Of a stretch of DNA of 64,000 bases, positions 8,395-16,266 are shown piece after piece (positions within the stretch are counted from its first letter, which is position 1; every line of letters starts with the position of its first letter). Position numbers and translations under genes: made by a program. The DNA is taken from NCBI RefSeq assembly GCF_900103835.1, contig NZ_FNID01000010.1, positions 27,421 to 91,420 on the forward strand. Reading direction: 5' to 3'. The notes under the pieces are model-generated. The model had not been told where the DNA came from. It worked only from the letters and a program-made list of their open reading frames with translations, and made no database searches. Source of the DNA: Acetanaerobacterium elongatum. GTDB taxonomy: Bacteria > Bacillota > Clostridia > Oscillospirales > Ruminococcaceae.

Positions 8395-8525
8395 CAAAGC
8401 AATCCATTTTTCATGGTCTCTCCCGGTGGGGGTATCAAAATCTCTAAAACAAAAAAATCTGGACAGCGGCGTGGAGCTTCGTGTTGAAAAACGCGGTTTC
8501 AAACGGTGGAATAGCCCCGGCGCGC
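8395..8525. other. Possible cos (packaging) region
   Basis: The non-coding stretch between the HNH and small terminase genes contains a G-rich segment (GGTGGGGGTATC, 8425-8436), then AAAATCTCTAAAAC and a GC-rich tail with GCGGCGTGG and AACGCGGTTT. No ORF or promoter is convincing here. In cos-type phages with an HNH protein, the cohesive-end site lies in exactly this interval, so the assignment rests mainly on context. Confidence 0.4.
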
Positions 8526-8541
8526 AAGGAGTGTGATGAAT

Positions 8542-9093
8542 ATGGCGAAAGACGGCACCTGCAGAGGCGGTGCTCGCATCGGTGCTGGTGCGAAAAAGAA
8601 GCCTCTCGCCGATAAAATATCAGCCCGCAATCCCTGCGGAAGAAAATTGACTGTGATGGAGTTTTCTGACACTGCCGACCTGCAAGGTCAGGCGATGCCG
8701 GAACCGAACAAAATGCTCGAAGCCGTGCAGAAGGACGGTAAGACGCTCGTTGCGGCAGACATCTACAAAAATACATGGCACTGGCTGAACGAGCGCGGAT
8801 GCGCCGCTCTTGTTTCACCCCAGCTTCTGGAACGCTACGCCATGAGCGTGGCTCGGTGGATTCAGTGTGAAGAGGCGGTTACCGAATACGGTTTTTTGGC
8901 AAAGCACCCCACCACGGGCAACGCCATTCAAAGTCCTTATGTGGCGATGGGTCAGAACTACATGAACCAGACAAATCGGTTGTGGATGGAGATTTTCCAG
9001 ATCGTCAAGGAAAACTGCACCGGTGAGTATGGCGGAACTAATCCGCAGGACGATGTGATGGAGCGGCTGCTTACCGCTCGGAAAGGCGGCTGA
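8542..9093 (+). CDS. Terminase small subunit, P27 family
   Basis: A 183-residue protein beginning MAKDGTCRGGARIGAGAKKK, the typical basic N-terminus of P27-type small terminases. The middle has the helical region (NTWHWLNERGCAALVSPQLL, YAMSVARWIQCEEAVTEYG) and the conserved SPYVAMGQNYMNQTNRLW segment. It recognises the packaging site and loads the large subunit. ATG choices are 8536 and 8542; AAGGAG at 8526 gives spacings of 4 and 10, so 8542 is preferred. The possible cos region is immediately upstream. Confidence 0.88.
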   Translation: MAKDGTCRGGARIGAGAKKKPLADKISARNPCGRKLTVMEFSDTADLQGQAMPEPNKMLEAVQKDGKTLVAADIYKNTWHWLNERGCAALVSPQLLERYAMSVARWIQCEEAVTEYGFLAKHPTTGNAIQSPYVAMGQNYMNQTNRLWMEIFQIVKENCTGEYGGTNPQDDVMERLLTARKGG

Positions 9094-9098
9094 AAGCT

Positions 9099-10331
9099 AT
9101 GCTGATAGAAAAAATTCAAACTGATCGACTCGTTCCCGCCAATTACAATCCTCGCAAAGACCTGAAACCAGGTGATCCAGAATATGAAAAGCTGAGACGC
9201 TCGCTTGAGGAGTTCGGCTATGTCGAACCCGTTATATGGAATAAAGCCACCTCCCATATCGTTGGCGGTCATCAGAGATTAAAGGTGCTGCTCGATATGG
9301 GTGTCACCGAGGTTGATTGCGTAGTTGTCGAGATGGACGCTGAAAAGGAAAAGGCGCTCAATGTTGCGCTTAATAAAATCAGCGGTGACTGGGATAAAGA
9401 CAAGCTGGCTCTGCTCATTGCAGATTTGCAGGGTGCGGACTTTGATGTGTCGCTCACGGGCTTCGACCCCGGAGAAATTGACGACCTATTCAAGGACTCG
9501 CTCAAGGACGGTATCAAAGATGATGATTTTGATGTTGACGCGGAACTTAAAAAGCCCGCCGTTACAAAGCTCGGTGATATCTGGACGCTTGGCCGCCATC
9601 GGCTGGTCTGCGGCGATTCTACCAAAGCCGTCACCTTCACCGCTTTGATGAACGGGAAGCTCGCCAATCTGGTGGTGACCGACCCGCCGTACAATGTCAA
9701 CTATGAAGGAACGGCTGGAAAGATTAAAAACGACAATATGGGCGATGAAGCGTTCTATGACTTCCTGCTTGCGGCGTTTACAAACACCGAAGCGGCGATG
9801 GCACAGGACGCTTCCATTTATGTGTTCCATGCCGACACTGAAGGGTTGAATTTCCGTAAGGCATTCTCAGATGCAGGCTTTCAGCTTTCCGGGTGCTGCA
9901 TCTGGAAGAAGCCGTCGCTGGTGCTGGGACGCTCACCATATCAATGGCAGCATGAACCTGTCCTCTTCGGCTGGAAGAAAAAAGGCAAGCACAACTGGTA
10001 TGCCGACCGCAAGCAGACGACCATCTGGGAATTTGATAAGTCGAAGAAAAACGCTGACCATCCCACCATGAAGCCGGTTGCACTGCTGGCATATCCCATT
10101 ATGAACAGCAGCCTCACCAACTGTATCGTGCTTGACCCTTTCGGCGGCAGCGGTTCTACGCTCATCGCATGCGAGCAGTCTGACAGGATTTGCTTTACCA
10201 TAGAACTTGATGAAAAATACTGCGACGTCATTATAAAGCGGTATATCGAGCAAGTCAGCGCTGCAGACGGTGTTTCCGTTACCCGCGATGGTGTCACGAT
10301 GAAATATACAGATGTGGCTGTCAATGAATAA
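9099..10331 (+). CDS. ParB-domain DNA methyltransferase (beta class)
   Basis: A 410-residue two-domain protein. Residues 1-130 are a ParB/sulfiredoxin-like nuclease fold domain (VPANYNPRKD, then VGGHQRLKVLLDMG). The C-terminal part is an N6-adenine/N4-cytosine methyltransferase with catalytic motif IV DPPYNV (about residue 195) preceding the SAM-binding motif I FGGSGST (about 351); this order marks the beta class. These proteins are common between small and large terminase genes and probably methylate phage DNA before packaging, protecting it from restriction. In this window it is the only intact DNA methyltransferase, since the BREX cassette has none. Confidence 0.9.
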   Translation: MLIEKIQTDRLVPANYNPRKDLKPGDPEYEKLRRSLEEFGYVEPVIWNKATSHIVGGHQRLKVLLDMGVTEVDCVVVEMDAEKEKALNVALNKISGDWDKDKLALLIADLQGADFDVSLTGFDPGEIDDLFKDSLKDGIKDDDFDVDAELKKPAVTKLGDIWTLGRHRLVCGDSTKAVTFTALMNGKLANLVVTDPPYNVNYEGTAGKIKNDNMGDEAFYDFLLAAFTNTEAAMAQDASIYVFHADTEGLNFRKAFSDAGFQLSGCCIWKKPSLVLGRSPYQWQHEPVLFGWKKKGKHNWYADRKQTTIWEFDKSKKNADHPTMKPVALLAYPIMNSSLTNCIVLDPFGGSGSTLIACEQSDRICFTIELDEKYCDVIIKRYIEQVSAADGVSVTRDGVTMKYTDVAVNE

Positions 10332-10533
10332 GCTCACGCTCGGCTCTCTTTTCGAATACAAAGATGCCATGCCATGCGTCTGTTTTGTACTGTCCGGCAT
10401 TGTGTTATCTACACAAAAACCGCCGAATAATGGGTACAGTATTCTACACAAAAATCGCATAAAACCGTTGCTATATAAGCGGTTTAGAGTGATTAATGTA
10501 ATACCGAAAAAAGAAAGGCGGTTTGAAAAATGA
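10324..10533 (+). pseudogene. Internal-deletion remnant of a phage C5-cytosine methyltransferase
   Basis: The frame starts MNKLTLGSLF, the exact kind of start seen in phage C5-cytosine methyltransferases just before their FxGxGG SAM motif. It then jumps to YKDAMPCVCFVLSGIV, which resembles the extreme C-terminus of the same enzymes (usually GNSMAxPC plus VLSGI). Everything between, including the PC catalytic motif IV, is gone, so the gene appears to have lost roughly 400 codons in one in-frame deletion. The frame runs on to 10533 only because no stop intervenes. The remnant overlaps the ParB-methyltransferase end by 8 bases, as an intact dcm gene would. Family matching is from memory. Confidence 0.6.
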
Positions 10534-11516
10534 AACTCAAATACAATGTAACAGGCAGCGAACGCAAATCACTGGTCGGAGCAATCAGCACGGCGCTTGG
10601 TGCCCCAACTAATTACCTCGGTGCTCCTACCTTTTCCTACGAGGTCGGCAGTTATCACATCGACAAGAACGGAACACTTGCGGGTCCAGACAACCTTGAC
10701 TTGGAGGACGCGCTCCACCAGGCAGGCTTTGATGCAGACGGTAACAGCCGCAAGTATGACGAACCTGACACCTACGAAAGCAACCTTGGTGTCATGGGTG
10801 CACCGGATGAGGCTCCAGATATTGACCAGCACCACCCCGGGCAGTATGCAGATCTGGAAATTCCGTTCACACCCGAAATGCAAAAACAGATTGACGATTA
10901 TTTTCTCAGCCTTCCGATGACCGAGGAAGAAGAACTGGGGCTCGGGCGCACCCACCGGGAGGATTTCCACGGCGAGAACGGTATGCAAGCAAGCGATGTC
11001 CCAGAATCCGATGAGGACATCGGGCTGATGATTGAAATGCCGCGCTCCTCTTTCACCGAAACGGCACTCGACAACCTCAAGCGGCTGGTCGAAAGCAAAG
11101 GCAGCCTTATTAAAAAGGCCCTCGGTGCGGAAACGCTCGAACTTGAAATAACAGATGACAAGGTGCGGTTCCCTTGGTTTGAGGACGGCACCGATGCAGA
11201 TGCAGTCAAGGCATACACACATTTTGTGGCTGCACTCTGCGAGATGGCAAGAGTGCAAAAGCGCATCACGGCAAAGGAAAAGGAAACCGACAACGACAAA
11301 TATGCTTTCCGCTGCTTTCTCCTGCGGCTCGGCTTCATAGGCTCGGCATACAAAGAGGAACGGAAAATTCTGCTCCGCAACCTCTCCGGCAGTTCGGCTT
11401 TCAAAGACGGTCAGAAAAAAGGCTTCTCGCAGGACGACCTTGATAAAGCAAAAGCCGACCCTGCTGTATGCGCCGAAATTAAAGCTATTTTGGGAGGAAC
11501 CGACGATGAACAATAA
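10530..11516 (+). CDS. Phage protein with conserved N-terminal module, unknown
   Basis: A 328-residue protein of the type often labelled virulence-associated in Clostridia prophages, although nothing supports virulence. It begins MKLKYNVTGSERKSLVGAIS, followed by a YLGAPTFSYEVG segment and a DNLDLEDAL segment. A C-terminal acidic and helical half contains KYAFRCFLLRLGFIG and RKILLRNLSGSSAFKDG. Good ribosome site AAAGGCGG upstream. It is the first gene of a small late cluster (10530-12482) between the methyltransferase and the large terminase. No enzyme motif is visible; function unknown. Confidence 0.75.
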   Translation: MKLKYNVTGSERKSLVGAISTALGAPTNYLGAPTFSYEVGSYHIDKNGTLAGPDNLDLEDALHQAGFDADGNSRKYDEPDTYESNLGVMGAPDEAPDIDQHHPGQYADLEIPFTPEMQKQIDDYFLSLPMTEEEELGLGRTHREDFHGENGMQASDVPESDEDIGLMIEMPRSSFTETALDNLKRLVESKGSLIKKALGAETLELEITDDKVRFPWFEDGTDADAVKAYTHFVAALCEMARVQKRITAKEKETDNDKYAFRCFLLRLGFIGSAYKEERKILLRNLSGSSAFKDGQKKGFSQDDLDKAKADPAVCAEIKAILGGTDDEQ

Positions 11517-11742
11517 TTTTCCATCAAGAGAAACAGTCGAGCGTATCCTAAAGCAGTATCCGGTCGGCTGCCGTGTGGAGCTTCTCCGTATGGACGATGT
11601 CCAAGCGCCGCCAATCGGGACAAAAGGCACCGTGCGGTATGTGGACGACCTCGGCAGCCTGGGTGTTGCGTGGGACAACGGGAGTTCGCTCCAAGTAGTC
11701 TACGGTGAGGACCTTTGCAGGAAATGCGACGATGACAAATAA
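11506..11742 (+). CDS. DUF4314 phage protein
   Basis: A 78-residue protein with the DUF4314 core: RVELLRMDDVQAPPIGTKGTV followed by VDDLGSLGVAWDNGSSL. This is an SH3-like small beta barrel pattern. Start at 11506 has GGGAGGA 8 bases before it and overlaps the upstream gene by 11 bases, so translation is coupled. It is a common accessory gene of this phage type; role unknown. Confidence 0.8.
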   Translation: MNNNFPSRETVERILKQYPVGCRVELLRMDDVQAPPIGTKGTVRYVDDLGSLGVAWDNGSSLQVVYGEDLCRKCDDDK

Positions 11743-11908
11743 GGTGCGTGAGCAAATCCTTGTCATCCGCCATACCGGGCTGACAAATATGTTTGATGTC
11801 AATACCGTTCAGCGCATTGCCCATGAAATGAACTTCTTTGAGCTGGTGGTTTTCCTTGAAGAGCATAAGGACCAATATGTCCACTTTATCCTCACAGGAG
11901 AAGAATAA
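11732..11908 (+). CDS. DUF5049-like small phage protein
   Basis: A 58-residue protein (MTNKVREQILVIRHTGLTNMFD...) overlapping the DUF4314 gene by 11 bases. The pattern VREQIL-x3-R-x-TG-x-TNMFD followed by a helix with ANELGFYELV-like residues (HEMNFFELVVFL) is the DUF5049 type. No catalytic residue is evident. It usually follows DUF4314 in Clostridia prophages. Function unknown. Confidence 0.7.
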   Translation: MTNKVREQILVIRHTGLTNMFDVNTVQRIAHEMNFFELVVFLEEHKDQYVHFILTGEE

Positions 11909-12061
11909 CGGCTGTAAACTACACAATTGCGGTAACCGAAATGCTCTGAAAGATTGTACAGTATACGCTGGTTTATATGGGGTAATTGACTTGCTATTAT
12001 CCTCTTTTAGAGCGAATATGTACCTACCGAAATGGAAAACACACAAACGGAGGAAACAAAA

Positions 12062-12241
12062 ATGACCGAAAAACAGATTAAGCAAATTGAAAGCCAACTG
12101 CCGCAGGGCGAGAAAATCGACAGAATGTACTCAGCTTTTGAAGGCGGCATTCGAGTGATTACCAAAAACGCCGACGGCTGTGAAATCCGCTACAACGTGA
12201 GCTTCGATGCCGACAGCAATGCCAGCATCAAGAGATTTTAA
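12062..12241 (+). CDS. Small phage protein, unknown
   Basis: A 59-residue acidic protein (MTEKQIKQIESQLPQGEK...) with a GGAGG ribosome site 8 bases upstream. One short amphipathic helix is followed by beta-strand-like sequence (GGIRVITKNADGCEIRYNV). It is preceded by about 150 bases without a gene (11909-12061). No known family recognised with confidence; kept because of its strong start and conserved gene position. Confidence 0.6.
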   Translation: MTEKQIKQIESQLPQGEKIDRMYSAFEGGIRVITKNADGCEIRYNVSFDADSNASIKRF

Positions 12242-12254
12242 GGAGGACGCGGCG

Positions 12255-12482
12255 ATGTGGAAAGAAGGAAGCCTGAAAATTCACGACAGCGTTTTTCATT
12301 ACTGGATGAAGCAGTACGACGAAGGTTCGCAATTTGGTATCGACGGCGGCAGAATCAGCAAGCTGATGCTCAAGCGTAACGGCGAGGTCGTGTGCAACTA
12401 TGACAGAGGCTGGGATGTGGAACCCTCCGACCCAGACACACAGCTTGCCTTTGAACTTCTGCTGCACAGCGAAAACTACTAA
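12255..12482 (+). CDS. Small phage protein, unknown
   Basis: A 75-residue protein (MWKEGSLKIHDSVFHYWMKQYD...) with AGGAGG 8 bases upstream, starting 14 bases after the previous stop. The repeating beta-strand pattern and the segment GIDGGRISKLMLKRNGEVVCNYDRGWD suggest a small all-beta fold. It is frequently found just before the large terminase in this phage group. Function unknown. Confidence 0.65.
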   Translation: MWKEGSLKIHDSVFHYWMKQYDEGSQFGIDGGRISKLMLKRNGEVVCNYDRGWDVEPSDPDTQLAFELLLHSENY

Positions 12483-12550
12483 CCCACGCTAATAAGATAG
12501 CCGAGATTCCGCCCTGCATGGGGCTGTATCTCGTACAGATAAATTTTGAA

Positions 12551-12590
12551 GGACTGCCGATGGCGGTCTATTTTTATGCCCGGAAGGAGG
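12551..12590 (+). promoter_or_regulatory. Leader hairpin and ribosome site of the large terminase
   Basis: GGACTGCC (12551-12558) pairs with GGCGGTCT (12562-12569), using two G-U pairs, followed by ATTTTTATGCCC and a perfect AAGGAGG (12584-12590). The same arrangement (hairpin, T run, ATGCCC, AAGGAGG) is found before the HNH gene at 7940-7988. Here the codon 8 bases past AAGGAGG is ATC rather than ATG, so the usual start seems to be lost or non-canonical. Confidence 0.5.
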
Positions 12591-14200
12591 CGGTCGATAT
12601 CCGTAAACTAAAAAAGTATAAATCGACACGGTTTAAGGCCACGGATTCCGTTTACGACAAAACCGCCGCCGACTATGCCGTAGCTTTTGTCGAAGCACTT
12701 TGCCATACCAAAGGCACCTGGGCGGGCAAACCATTTGAACTGATCGATTGGCAGGAACAGATTATCCGTGATATTTTTGGAACCCTCAAACCCAATGGCT
12801 ACCGCCAGTTCAATACCGCCTATGTAGAAATTCCGAAGAAAATGGGAAAAAGTGAGCTTGCGGCAGCTGTTGCCCTGTTGCTCACCTGCGGCGATGATGA
12901 GGAACGCGCCGAGGTCTATGGATGTGCCGCAGACCGAAATCAAGCGTCCATTGTTTTCAACGTGGCAGCAGATATGGTGCGAATGTGTCCGGCGCTCTCA
13001 AAGCGTGTCAAAATACTGGATGCAACCAAGCGGCTCATCTATCAGCCGACTGGGAGCATCTATCAGGTGCTGTCCGCCGACGTCGGAAACAAGCACGGCT
13101 TTAACACCCACGGTGTGGTATTCGATGAGCTGCACACCCAGCCGAACAGAAAATTATATGACGTCATGACCAAGGGAAGCGGTGACGCCCGGATGCAGCC
13201 GCTGTACTTTCTGATCACAACAGCCGGTGACAACCAGAACAGCATCTGCTGGGAAGTACACCAGAAGGCGCTGGATATCATAAACGGCAGAAAACACGAC
13301 TCGACATTCTATCCGGTGATTTACGGCGCGGCGCAGGAAGACGATTGGACAGACCCCAAGGTGTGGAAAAAAGCAAATCCCTCCCTCGGCATCACGGTAG
13401 GCATGGATAAAGTCAGAGCTGCATTTGAGTCAGCAAAGCAGAACCCCGCCGAGGAAAACAGTTTCCGGCAGCTTCGTCTGAACCAATGGGTAAAGCAGGC
13501 GGTGCGCTGGATGCCGATGGATAAATGGGACGCCTGCGCATTCCCCGTGGATGAAAAATTGCTTGAAGGGCGGGTCTGCTACGGTGGCCTTGACCTCTCG
13601 TCCTCTACCGATATCACGGCATTCGTGTTGGTGTTCCCGCCGGAAGATGAGGCAGATAAATACGCTATACTGCCGTACTTCTGGATACCGGAGGACAATA
13701 TCGACCTGCGTGTTCGGCGCGACCATGTAAATTACGACGTTTGGAAAAAGCAAGACTTTCTGCAAACCACCGAGGGCAATGTAGTACATTACGGCTACAT
13801 CGAGCAGTTCATTGAAACCCTCGGCGAGAAGTACAATATCCGTGAAATTGCTTTTGACCGCTGGGGCGCTGTGCAAATGACGCAGAATCTTGAAACGCTC
13901 GGATTCTCGGTCGTGCCGTTCGGACAGGGCTTTAAGGATATGAGCTCTCCGACCAAAGAACTGATGAAGCTGACGCTAGAAGAAAAGCTCGCCCACGGCG
14001 GCCACCCAGTGCTTCGCTGGATGATGGACAACATCTATATTCGCACCGACCCGGCTGGAAATATCAAAGCAGATAAGGAAAAATCCACAGAGAAAATCGA
14101 CGGCGCAGTCGCTACTATTATGGCGCTCGACCGGGCAATTCGGTGCGGCAACGATACGGGCCAAAGCGTGTATGACACACGCGGACTGCTCGTTTTTTAA
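12560..14200 (+). CDS. Terminase large subunit
   Basis: A 546-residue packaging motor with ATPase and nuclease parts. The Walker A variant is IPKKMGKSE (about residue 92-100), Walker B is GVVFDELH (about 189-196), and the coupling motif follows in LITTAGD. The C-terminal nuclease has acidic residues in GGLDLSSSTDITAF (about 341) and in the later AFDRWGA segment. It cuts concatemers at cos and pumps DNA into the prohead. The start is uncertain: ATG at 12560 lies inside a hairpin, and the family-like start (RKLKKYKSTRF) would be at 12599, where the codon is ATC 8 bases after AAGGAGG. Confidence 0.92.
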   Translation: MAVYFYARKEAVDIRKLKKYKSTRFKATDSVYDKTAADYAVAFVEALCHTKGTWAGKPFELIDWQEQIIRDIFGTLKPNGYRQFNTAYVEIPKKMGKSELAAAVALLLTCGDDEERAEVYGCAADRNQASIVFNVAADMVRMCPALSKRVKILDATKRLIYQPTGSIYQVLSADVGNKHGFNTHGVVFDELHTQPNRKLYDVMTKGSGDARMQPLYFLITTAGDNQNSICWEVHQKALDIINGRKHDSTFYPVIYGAAQEDDWTDPKVWKKANPSLGITVGMDKVRAAFESAKQNPAEENSFRQLRLNQWVKQAVRWMPMDKWDACAFPVDEKLLEGRVCYGGLDLSSSTDITAFVLVFPPEDEADKYAILPYFWIPEDNIDLRVRRDHVNYDVWKKQDFLQTTEGNVVHYGYIEQFIETLGEKYNIREIAFDRWGAVQMTQNLETLGFSVVPFGQGFKDMSSPTKELMKLTLEEKLAHGGHPVLRWMMDNIYIRTDPAGNIKADKEKSTEKIDGAVATIMALDRAIRCGNDTGQSVYDTRGLLVF

Positions 14201-14216
14201 TTGGAGGGAACTGCCT

Positions 14217-15533
14217 ATGAACATCTTTCAAGGAATTTTCAAAGCCCGTGATAAGCCTAAGAACTTAGGCAGCACCAGCTTTTTGTGGGGCGGCTCGTCC
14301 TCCGGCAAGGTAGTCAATGAAAGAACAGCCATGCAAATGACTGCGGTTTATTCTTGCGTCCGTATATTATCCGAAGCAATCGCGGGGCTTCCGCTGTTTG
14401 TGTATAAATACGGCGACGACGGCAGCAAGGACAAACATCTCGACCACCCGCTGTGGCGTGTACTGCACGACGAGCCAAACCCGGAAATGACGTCGTTTGT
14501 TTTCCGGGAGACGATGATGAATCATCTGTTGCTGACAGGCAATGCCTACGCCCAGATTATCCGAAACGCTCGCGGCGACGTTGTGGCGCTGTATCCCCTC
14601 ATGCCAGACCGTATGACCGTGGACAGAGATTCACAAGGTCGGCTGTATTACCGCTACAGAAAAAATAGCGATGACGCGCCAGAGGTCAGCAGGAACAAGC
14701 CGAGCGATGTTATCCTCGCTCCAAGCGATGTGCTACACATTCTCGGTTTAGGCTTTGACGGACTGGTCGGCTACTCGCCGATTGCAATGGCAAAAAACGC
14801 CGTAGGGCTCGCTATTGCCGCCGAGGAATACGGCGCTAAATTTTTCGCCAACGGCGCAGCACCCAGCGGCGTGTTGGAGCACCCCGGCACCATAAAGGAC
14901 CCGGAGCGGATAAGGCAAAGCTGGCAGTCCACCTTTGGCGGCAGCGTCAACAGCAACAAAATCGCCGTGCTTGAGGAAGGACTTAAGTATACGCCCATTG
15001 CCATTTCACCCGAACAGGCGCAGTTTTTGGAGACACGAAAATTTCAGATCAATGAGATAGCTCGAATTTTCAGGGTCCCGCCCCATATGTTGGCGGATCT
15101 CGAGAAGTCGAGCTTTTCTAATATTGAGCAACAGTCACTGGAATTTGTGAAATACACACTCGACCCGTGGGTCGTTCGCTGGGAACAGGCAATGAACAAG
15201 TCGCTCCTGCTCGAAAGCGAAAAGCGTGATGTGTTTACAAAATTCAATGTGGATGGCTTGCTTCGCGGCGACTATGCAAGCCGCATGACAGGTTACGCGA
15301 CAGCACGGCAGAACGGCTGGATGAGCGCAAACGATATCAGACAGCTTGAAAACCTCGACCGGATACCGGCGGAACTCGGCGGCGATCTTTACCTCATCAA
15401 TGGCGCAATGACCAAATTGCAGGACGCTGGCGCGTTCGCAAACACAACTATAACAGAAACGGAGGAACCCTCAGATGGACAAAGCAATACGGGCAGTAAG
15501 CCCAAACAAGTCCCTCGGCAAAGCAAGCAATAA
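14217..15533 (+). CDS. Portal protein, HK97 family
   Basis: A 438-residue phage portal (HK97-like, phage_portal family). Recognisable are the N-terminal AMQMTAVYSCVRILSEAIAGLPLFVY, the central NPEMTSFVFRETMMNHLLLTGNAYA, and the segment FRVPPHMLADLEKSSFSNIEQQS near residue 290-312, which is diagnostic for this family. It forms the dodecameric gate for DNA entry and connects head to tail. TTGGAGGGAA gives the start at 14217. Its 3' end overlaps the protease gene by 59 bases in another frame, a common arrangement. Confidence 0.95.
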   Translation: MNIFQGIFKARDKPKNLGSTSFLWGGSSSGKVVNERTAMQMTAVYSCVRILSEAIAGLPLFVYKYGDDGSKDKHLDHPLWRVLHDEPNPEMTSFVFRETMMNHLLLTGNAYAQIIRNARGDVVALYPLMPDRMTVDRDSQGRLYYRYRKNSDDAPEVSRNKPSDVILAPSDVLHILGLGFDGLVGYSPIAMAKNAVGLAIAAEEYGAKFFANGAAPSGVLEHPGTIKDPERIRQSWQSTFGGSVNSNKIAVLEEGLKYTPIAISPEQAQFLETRKFQINEIARIFRVPPHMLADLEKSSFSNIEQQSLEFVKYTLDPWVVRWEQAMNKSLLLESEKRDVFTKFNVDGLLRGDYASRMTGYATARQNGWMSANDIRQLENLDRIPAELGGDLYLINGAMTKLQDAGAFANTTITETEEPSDGQSNTGSKPKQVPRQSKQ

Positions 15534-16251
15534 GCACTTCTGGAACTGGGACAAAGACGAGGAATTAGGCGTCAGGACCCTTTATCTCGACGGAACCATT
15601 GCAGACGAAAGCTGGTGGGACGATGAAATCACACCCAGGATGTTCAAAGATGAGCTGCTTTCCGGTAGCGGAGACATCGTTGTGTGGATTAACTCGCCTG
15701 GTGGGGACTGCGTGGCAGCTTCTCAGATTTACGCCATGCTCATGGACTACACAGGCAATGTCACCGTAAAAATTGACGGTCTGGCGGCGAGCGCCGCTTC
15801 GGTTATCGCAATGGCAGGTACGCAGGTGCTCATGGCTCCAACAGCGCTGCTCATGATTCACAATCCAATGTCAATTGCTATCGGAGATACCGAAGAAATG
15901 CAAAAAGCCATCGCCATGCTGGACGAAGTCAAGGAATCCATCATCAACGCTTATGAAATCAAGACCGGGCAGTCGCGAGCGAAAATCTCGCATCTCATGG
16001 ACGGTGAAACCTGGATGAATGCGAATAAGGCTATCGAGCTGGGCTTCGCAGACGGCATCTTGGAGGACTCCAAGCGCGGTCATACCGAAGATGTGGTCTT
16101 TGCGTTTTCCCGCAGGGCGGTTACCAATTCACTTATGAACAAGCTCGTCTCTAAATCTGCTCCGAAGCCGGAGCAAAAGAAGAATGATGCGCCGGTCGGC
16201 GTTTCCATCGAAGTGGCTATGCAGAAACTGCAAGCCCGTAAATACATTTGA
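15475..16251 (+). CDS. ClpP-like prohead protease
   Basis: A 258-residue S14 family serine protease used for capsid maturation. The fold is visible from WINSPGGDCVAASQIY (oxyanion loop GG), then DGLAASAASVIAMAG with the catalytic serine (about residue 105), and MIHNP with the catalytic histidine (about residue 126). It starts inside the portal gene and is followed 15 bases later by the capsid gene, whose N-terminal helix (about 100 residues) is the likely substrate. Confidence 0.94.
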   Translation: MDKAIRAVSPNKSLGKASNKHFWNWDKDEELGVRTLYLDGTIADESWWDDEITPRMFKDELLSGSGDIVVWINSPGGDCVAASQIYAMLMDYTGNVTVKIDGLAASAASVIAMAGTQVLMAPTALLMIHNPMSIAIGDTEEMQKAIAMLDEVKESIINAYEIKTGQSRAKISHLMDGETWMNANKAIELGFADGILEDSKRGHTEDVVFAFSRRAVTNSLMNKLVSKSAPKPEQKKNDAPVGVSIEVAMQKLQARKYI

Positions 16252-16266
16252 CGGAGGTATTTGATT

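Noticed and set aside
10569..11678. A 369-codon open frame on the minus strand
   Set aside because: It lies fully antisense to the phage gene at 10530 and the DUF4314 gene, has no ribosome site or known motif, and is rich in Cys and Val as antisense shadows usually are.
11909..12061. A TTGACT sequence in the gap before 12062 considered as a promoter
   Set aside because: No acceptable -10 box at 16-18 bases; the 153-base gap has no other supported feature.
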